Below are positions 31,501 through 40,500 of a DNA stretch of 64,000 bases, in pieces (the first letter of the stretch is position 1; every line of letters begins with the position of its first letter). The DNA is from Bacteroidales bacterium (lineage in GTDB: Bacteria > Bacteroidota > Bacteroidia > Bacteroidales > UBA4417): contig JADJGZ010000013.1 of assembly GCA_016707785.1 (NCBI GenBank), positions 1-64,000 on the forward strand. The letters are read 5' to 3'. A model generated the notes under the pieces. That model was given only the letters and a program-made list of their open reading frames with translations. It had not been told where the DNA came from and did not search any database. The position numbers and the translations under genes were made by a program.

Positions 31501-34500
31501 GGTACCATTGAGACGGAGTTGGTAATCAACCCCAACTTCAGAATTGTCAAGACCAAGAACAGCACCGATACAAGCCACACCTGCCGGGGTCATATTGTAG
31601 GCAGTAGGAGCAGGGACAAGAGTCACGTTTCCATTCATTGTTGACTGACAATTAGTGGCGGTGTTGTAGGCAATAATAGTGTAGTTACCGGTAGTAGGCT
31701 GGTTTCCGAAAGTAATCACACCACCGGTTCCGGGGATGGTATCAATATGTAAGGTTCCATTGAGGATCAGTACATAATTTACATTGATTTCCGAACCATT
31801 GAGTCCGATAGGTGAGTTGGTGCAACCATTGGCAGCAGGTGTCATGGTGAAGAGAACCGGTAATGGACTAACATCCACCGATCCAGTCATATTATTTGTG
31901 CAACCATTTGCAGAGGTGGCAATTACTGTATAGTTTCCAGTCAGTGCCTGTGCTCCAAAAGAAATTGCAGCACCTGTTCCTGCAACCGAAGTACCGATAT
32001 TGGTGGTACCATTGAGACGGAGTTGGTAATCAACCCCAACTTCTGAATTGTCAAGACCAAGAACAGCACCGATACAAGCTACACCAGCCGGGGTCATATT
32101 GTAGGCAGTAGGAGCAGGGACAAGAGTCACGCTTCCGTTCATAGTAGCCTGGCAATTGGTGGCAGTGTTGTAGGCAATAACGGTATAAGTGCCTGTAGTA
32201 GGCTGGTTTCCGAAAGAAATCACACCACCTGTACCTGGAATAGTATCGAGGTATAAGGTTCCGTTGAGAACCAGTACATAATTTACATTGATTTCAGAAC
32301 CATTGAGTCCGATAGGTGAGTTGGTGCAACCATTGGCAGCAGGGGTCATGGTGAAAAGAACAGGCAATGGACTCACATCCACCGATCCGTTCATGTTATT
32401 TGTGCAACCATTGGCAGAAGTAGCAATTACTGTATAGTTTCCAGTCAGTGCCTGTGCACCAAAAGAAATAGCAGCACCTGTTCCTGCAACCGGGGTACCG
32501 ATGTTGGTGGTACCATTGAGACGGAGTTGGTAATCAACCCCAACTTCAGAATTGTCAAGACCAAGAACAGCACCGATACAAGCCACACCGGCCGGGGTCA
32601 TATTGTAAGCAGTAGGAGCCGGGACCAGTGTCACGTTTCCGTTCATGGTAGCCTGGCAATTGGTGGCTGTGTTGAAAGCAATAATGGTATAGTTTCCGGT
32701 AGTAGGCTGGTTTCCGAAAGAAATCACACCGCCTGTACCTGGGATAGTATCGAGATGTAAGGTTCCATTGAGAACCAGTACATAATTTACATTGATTTCC
32801 GAACCATTGAGTCCGATAGGTGAGTTTGTGCATCCATTGGCAGCAGGGGTCATGGTGAAAAGAACAGGCAATGGGCTTACCACCACTGATCCGTTCATAT
32901 TATTTGTGCAACCATTGGCTGCAGTAGCAATCACGGTATAGTTTCCGGTCAGGGCCTGTGCACCGAAGGAAATAGCAGCACCTGTTCCTGCAACCGGGGT
33001 ACCGATGTTGGTGGTACCATTGAGACGGAGTTGGTAATCAACCCCAACTTCAGAATTGTCAAGACCAAGAACAGCACCGATACAAGCCACACCGGCCGGG
33101 GTCATATTGTAAGCCGTAGGAGCCGGGACCAGTGTCACAGTTCCGTTCATGGTTGACTGGCAAAGTGTAAGTGTATTGAAGGCGATAATCGTATAGTTAC
33201 CGGTAGTAGGCTGATTTCCGAAAGAAATCACACCGCCTGTACCCGGAATTGTATCGAGATGAATGGTTCCATTGAGAACCAGAACATAATTTACATTGAT
33301 CTCTGAACCATTAAGGCCGATAGGTGAGTTTGTGCAACCATTGGCAGCAGGTGTCATGGTGAAAAGAACAGGCAATGGACTCACATCCACCGATCCGTTC
33401 ATATTATTGGTGCAACCATTGGCGGCAATAGCAATTACTGTATAGTTTCCAGTCAGTGCCTGTGCACCAAAAGAAATAGCAGCACCTGTTCCTGCAACCA
33501 GGGTACCGATGTTGGTGGTACCATTGAGACGGAGTTGGTAATCAACCCCAACTTCAGAATTGTCAAGACCAAGAACAGCACCGATACAAGCCACACCAGC
33601 CGGGGTCATATTGTAGGCAGTAGGAGCAGGGACAAGAGTCACGCTTCCGTTCATGGTAGCCTGGCAATTGGTGGCGGTGTTGTAGGCAATAACGGTATAA
33701 GTGCCGGTAGTAGGCTGGTTTCCGAAAGTAATCACTCCACCTGTTCCGGGGATGGTATCAATATGTAAGGTTCCATTGAGGATCAGTACATAATTTACAT
33801 TGATTTCTGAACCATTGAGCCCGATAGGTGAGTTGGTGCAGCCATTGGCAGCAGGTGTCATGGTGAAGAGAACAGGTAATGGGCTAACATCCACCGATCC
33901 GTTCATATTATTTGTGCAACCATTGGCAGCAGTGGCAATCACGGTATAGTTTCCGGTCAGTGCCTGCGCACCGAAGGAGATAGCAGCACCAGTTCCTGCA
34001 ACCGAAGTACCGATGTTGGTGGTACCATTGAGACGAAGTTGGTAGTTGACACCTATTTCGGAATCATCAAGGCCAAGGTTTGCACCTATGCATGCAACTC
34101 CTGCTGGTATCATATTAAAGGCAGTGGGGGCAAGTTCCAGAATGACACTGCCATTCATAGTTTGTTCACAGAATGAACTGGTATGATAGGCAATGATTGT
34201 ATAGGTTCCTGCTACTGACTGTGGACCGAAGTCAATCAAACCACCAGTTCCTGGAATGGTATCCAGGTGAACAACACCATTGAAAATCAGGATGTAGTTA
34301 TAGTTGATGTTTGAACCATTTAATCCAACAGGCGTTCCGGCACAATGGTTTCCGGAAGGAGTTACTGTAAATGGAACTGGTAATGGATCCAATGTAGAGC
34401 TGCCATTCATCAGGGAATAACAGTTTGTTAAGTCATTCACAGCCCTTACGGTATATATTCCAATTGCATTTTGAGGGCCAAAGGAAATAGATAATCCGGT

Positions 34501-37500
34501 TCCGGCAACAGGTGAACCTACGAGTAAGGTGCCATCAAGTATGAGCTGGTATGAAACGCCAGGTTGTGAACCAGCTAATCCAATACTCGTTCCCATGCAG
34601 AGAATACCTGCAGGGACTATATCATATTGTATAGGACTATCATTGAAGATAGCCGATCCATTCATTTGAGTTATACAATAAGAGGTTTGGCTGATGGCTA
34701 TAATGGTATAGGTGCCTGCTGTAGGCTGAGACCCGAAGTTGATAGCTGAGCCTGTTCCATGGATGGTGTCAAGATGAATAGCGTTGTCGAGTATAAGAAC
34801 GTAATCTACTCCCATTTCCGAACCGTTCAGGCTGATTTCGTCGCCTTCACATGCTGTACCATTGGGAACAATAGTGAAAATAATTGGGTCAGGATAAAGA
34901 GTTGCACTATCCTGCATGAAGGAAACACAATTTGTTGTGTCATCAATGGCAATAGCTGAGTAAATACCGGGTAATCCTCCAACGCCAAGGTTGATAGGCC
35001 CACCGGTACCAGGTACTGGTGCTCCCAGGTCGAAAGTTCCATTCCATCTTAACTGGTAACTTACCCCAAGCTCTGAACCTGTAAGGCCAATAGTTTGTCC
35101 GGGACAAAGAATGCCTGCTGGTATTACACTGAAAATTTGTGGTGCAATGTTGATATATACACTTCCGTTCATCATCGCCTGGCAACCGGTAGTCATGTTG
35201 ACAGCAAGAATGGTGTAGGTGCCATTGATGGTTTGTGGTCCGAAATCAAGGAAACCAATTAATCCTGTTCCCTGGATTGAATCCAGCACAATATTATTCA
35301 TGAGTAAGTAGTACATTACTCCCGCATCAGATCCATTTAACCTGATAATAGTTCCCGGGCACTGTGAGCCCAAAGGATTCATGGTGAAAATGGTTGGTAA
35401 TGGATTTACTACAATCGTAGCTTGTCCGTTCATCATCTGACTTCCGCCATTGGTGGGGTTCACCGCACGGACTTCAAACAGACCGGCAAATGTGTAAGGC
35501 CCCCAACTGATCTGAAGTCCGTTTCCTATTACAATCGGGCCATATGGAAAGCCATTATAAATTAGCTGATATTCAATTCCAACTTCGGAACCTGTCAGTG
35601 ACACCAATAATCCGGGTTCTCCCTGGCAAATTTCTCCACCACCTATTACGCCATACGCATTGGGTAAAGGAAGGATTGTAATGCTAACACTGCCATTCAT
35701 GTTGGTTGAGCATCCTGAAGCTATGTCAGTAGCAACAACCGTATAAGTACCGGCTTGAGTCTGTAAACCAAAATCTATGCTGATGCTGCTTCCGGTAACC
35801 GGTGCTCCAATTGGAACATTGTTGCAGGATAACTGATAACTTACTCCGGGATCTCCATAGGACAATCCAACTGTAACACCTATGCCACCTGAAGGATATG
35901 AGCCTCCTCCTGTTACTAAATAAGCATTAGGCGGAGGTAAAATGTTGATACTTGCACTTCCGCTCATCATATTGATGCAGCCCGTGCTATTATTGGTTGC
36001 TAAAACGGTATAGGCAAATGCAGCTGTCCTGTCGCCAAAACTGATCGGGCTTCCGGTTCCTGTTACAGGAGGTCCATCAGGTAATCCACCTCTCAGAAGT
36101 TGATAGTTGACGCCTGGTTCTGAACCACTCAATCCGATAGCAACACCAGTACCTGCAAAGCAATAGGACCCACCACCGGTTACATTATAAACCAGTGGTA
36201 AAGGATGAACTACTACTGTTACTGAGGAGGTTGCTGTGTTGAATCCATCATTGGCCACTACAGTATATGTTGTTGTTACATCTGGAGAAACCATGGGATT
36301 CTGTAGCATCGATGACCATACAGGAATTCCCGGGGGATTGCTTGTCCAGGAATAGGAATATGTGCCTGAACCACCTGTTACAGTTGCATTTAATTGGGAT
36401 TGACTTGTATCGGCACAGATTTCATCAGGAACAGCTGTTGCAGTAACCGCAATCGCACTGCCACTTAGCAGCACGGTCATTTGATCAGTTCCAACACATC
36501 CTTTACTATCTGTAACCTGGAAATTGAAAGTTGTACTTGAATATAAATTTGTTGTAACCGGAGTTGTAGAATTAGCTCCACCTGCTAAATAAACAAGAGG
36601 TGTCCAGGCATAACTCATAGGTCCGATACCTCCGGATACTGAACCATTTAAAGTGGTACTGATACCAAAAGGAATGGTCTGGTCGATACCGGCATTTGCT
36701 ACTGGTAATGTGTTAATACCTACAGTCACTGAACTTGCCATAAGTGTATTACATCCTGTTGCTGTCCTGGTTCCGTCAGCTGTATAAGTTCCTGCCAGTG
36801 TCTGGTTGCCAAAACTAATAGCCCCACCTGTGCCTGCTATTGGAAGCCCGACTGGAGTACCATTGTTATAAAGTTGGTAATTTACTCCCGATTGAGAACC
36901 GGCAAGCCCAACAATAACACCTGAACCTCCAATACAGTATTCACCCCCGCCGGTCAGAAGATATTGAACAGGTAAAAGATTTACTGTTACTGAAACCGAG
37001 GATGTTGCAATATTGAATCCATCATCTACTACAACAGTATATACGGTATTAACAATTGGTGAAACACTTACTGTTGATAAAGATGAAGTAAATCCGGCAG
37101 GTGAAGATGTCCAGGAATAGGTATAGGTGCCTGATCCTCCTGATGCATTTGCATTGAGTATTGTGCTTTGTCCCACACAAATGGATGCTGGTGTGGCAGT
37201 TGGGGATACAGTTATTGGACCTCCTGTAATAAATACAGTCATCTGGTCGGAGTTTGCACAGGTAGCTGCATCTGTAATCGTCAGAGTATAAGTCCTGTCT
37301 GCATTAAGATTGATCGTCTGAGGAGCTGGAGTATTTGCACCTGAAGCAATATAGGCATTGGGTGTCCAGGTGTAGGATAATAATCCTGTGCCACCACTGG
37401 CTGTACCGGTAATCACCGTGCTGGTTCCGTAGGGTATGGTCAGGTCTGATCCTGCATTTACAGTTGGCAATGCCCTTACCGTAACAACAAGGTTTTCAGG

Positions 37501-40500
37501 TGTTCCGGCACATAGCGTAGGCGCTTGTCCATAAGGTTGTAAAACATAAGTTACTGCAATATCAGAGCCAGTCAGATTAATAAGCGTTTCATTAATGCTG
37601 GCTGAAGTCCCTGAAGATGGCGAATTAGAAATTCCCGGGACAGCTGCCCTGGTCCAGTTAAAGGTAGTACCTACCAGGTTTGAAGTAATCAGGTAATTGA
37701 AATTCTGTCCGCTGCAAACAGCTCCGGTTAGTGCACTGGTTACAACTGGAATTGGATTGATTGTGGTAACATAGTTTGCAGAAATGCCAGTACAAGCCGG
37801 ACCAAAATTAGAGGTTGGAGTCACCAGGTAAGTTACAGTCCCGGAAGTAGTTGAGCTATTATTTATTGTTTGTGATGGGATAGTATTGGCTCCGGAAGGC
37901 TGATAACCGGTTATACTGCCTGAAGAAGGCGTTGCTAACCAGGTAAAAGTAGTTCCGGCAACATTGGAACTAAGATTGACATTGGAAGTGGAGGTCCCTG
38001 AACAAATAGATTGACTCATACTTGCATTGGTCACAAGTGGCAAAGGATTTATAGTAACAACATGACTCTTGCTTACTCCTGTACATCCTGAATTTGTTGG
38101 TATTACAGTGTAGGTTACGGTTCCCTGGATACTTAAGGAACTGTTAATGGTTTGAAAAGGAATGTTTCCTGAACCGGAGCCGGTGTACCCTGTGATTCCT
38201 CCTGCCGAAGGGGATGCTGTCCATGTAAAGGTGGTACCTGCAACACTTGACGAAAGTGCCACCGGAGTGGTATTGGTTGCACTGCAGATTGCCTGGCTGG
38301 CCAAACTTAAGTTCACATCCGGAATTGGATTTACAGTTACAACAAAATTGACAGCAGTACCGGGACATCCATTGGCTGTTGGTATAATATTAAAAGTAAC
38401 AGTTCCAGGAGCAGTTCCTGAATTGATAAAAGTTTGGTTGATTGTATTTCCACTGCCATTGGCATATCCGCTAATACCCGGAGTGCCATTGGCTGTATAG
38501 GTAAAGGTAGTACCGGCAACATTTGAAGTCAGGGATTGCACAAATGCAGCACCTGAACAACGTGTAGCTGTTAAAGGTGAATTGGTAACTGCAGGAGTGG
38601 GGTATACCGTTACTGTGATATTGTCCGGACCAACAGTACAACCATTGATCGTCATCATAACAGCATAGATCACATTCCGTGGGATATTGTCATTATTAAC
38701 CAACGTCTGTGAAATAGTTGAACCGGTTCCATTGCTGTATCCTGTAACACTTCCCATCGCTGATGCAGTCCAGGCAAAAGTTACACCTGGCAAACTTGCT
38801 GTGAGATTTATAACTATAGGAATATTTGAACAGGTGGATTGTGATAAAGGACTCACAGTTAATACCGGTGCAGGAACTACTGTTACCACTACCGTTATGT
38901 CGTTACCTGTACATCCATTGGCTGTCGGGGTAATTACATAAGTCACATCATGGGGAGCCATCGATGTATTAAATAGAGTCTGAGAAATCACATTTCCCGT
39001 TCCTGCTGAGAACCCTGTAATAGAACTGGGAGCAGAAGCCGTCCATGTAAAGGTGGTATTGGCAACTCCGGAACTAAGTGCAATCCCGGTTGTCATGCCT
39101 GAACACATTGTTTGTGAACCAGGGGTTGCAACGGCAACAGGAATGGGGTTGACATATACATAATAGTTACTGGGAATCCCAACACATCCGTTGATATTTC
39201 CACTGGGTTGAATAACATACGTTACTACTCCCTGGGAGGTGGTGGGATTATTGATGGTCTGAACAGGTAATGAATTTGTTCCACTGGCCGAATACCCTGT
39301 CATACTAATAGGAACGGCTGTTGCCGCCCATGTAAAGTTCGTGCCTATTACATTGGAAGTGAAAACAACTGAACTTGTAGCATCCCCTGAACAAATACTT
39401 TGATCCATCGGACTATTGGTAACGGTCGGTGATGGATTCACAGTAATAACATAATTTGAAGGAGCCCCGGAACAGAATCCGGGAGCTGGTCCGGTTGGAG
39501 TTACCGTATAGGTCACAGTTCCAATTCCCATTAGGGTACTGAAAATCTGCATAGCTGGCAGATTGCCTGTTCCATTTGCTGTATAACCTGAGATTCCGGG
39601 AGTGGCAACAGCTGTCCATGCATAAGTACTGCCAGGAACATTGGAAGTAAATGCAACAGGTGTTGTTGTAGTACCTGCGCAAATTTCCTGCGACATAGGA
39701 GTATTGGTCACAATTGAGGTAGGAAGTATTGTTACAACTAAATCCGAAGGAATTCCCGGACAAAATGTAGTTGCTGGTCCGGTGGGTGTAATAGTATAGG
39801 TTATAGTGGCAATTGAAGTGCTCCCAGCCGGTACTGATAATACAGTATTTATATTGCCGGTTCCACTGGGCACCATTCCTAATACTGTGCCTGAAGTGAA
39901 AGTAACAGCCCATGTAAAGGTTGATCCTGCTACATTTGAAGTAGGAGTATAGTTTACGCTTGTGCCAGAGCAAATGGTTTTATTAAAAACACTTGTAATG
40001 ATAGGGGTTGGTATAACCGTGATCTGAACTACATTGGAATACATATCAGGACAAGGTGGAGCAGATACTCTTCTTCTAAACCATGTATTGATTGAAATGG
40101 GACCCGGCTGATAATCCAGTCCGGTAGCACCTGGAATGGTAGAGAACCCGGAGGCCGCACCGGTTGTACTGATTTCCCAATGGTAAGTGAATGAATTATT
40201 ACTTCCTGATGCAGGAGTGCCAGTAATGAGCCCCGGAGTGCCTCCAACACAAACTGTATCATTTGGTGAAATATTCCCTGGTAAAATTGGGGGTACCACA
40301 GGAATAGTGACCATACTCGTATTCGCACAAGTTGTAATCTGATCTACACCAACAACCTGGAAAGTAGTCGTTACATTTAAGGTAACAGAATAAGGATTGG
40401 TTGTCTGGCCTAACATTCCTGCTGGCTGTAACCAAACCCATTGTACATTGGGCCCTGAAGTAATATTAAAAGTAACTACTTGTCCATTACAAACACTATC

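Noticed and set aside
30511..33768. Repeated plus- and minus-strand ORFs of 77 and 92 residues, regularly spaced
   Set aside because: They recur only because the 504-bp array repeats; they are out-of-frame shadows of the giant gene and have no protein-like features.
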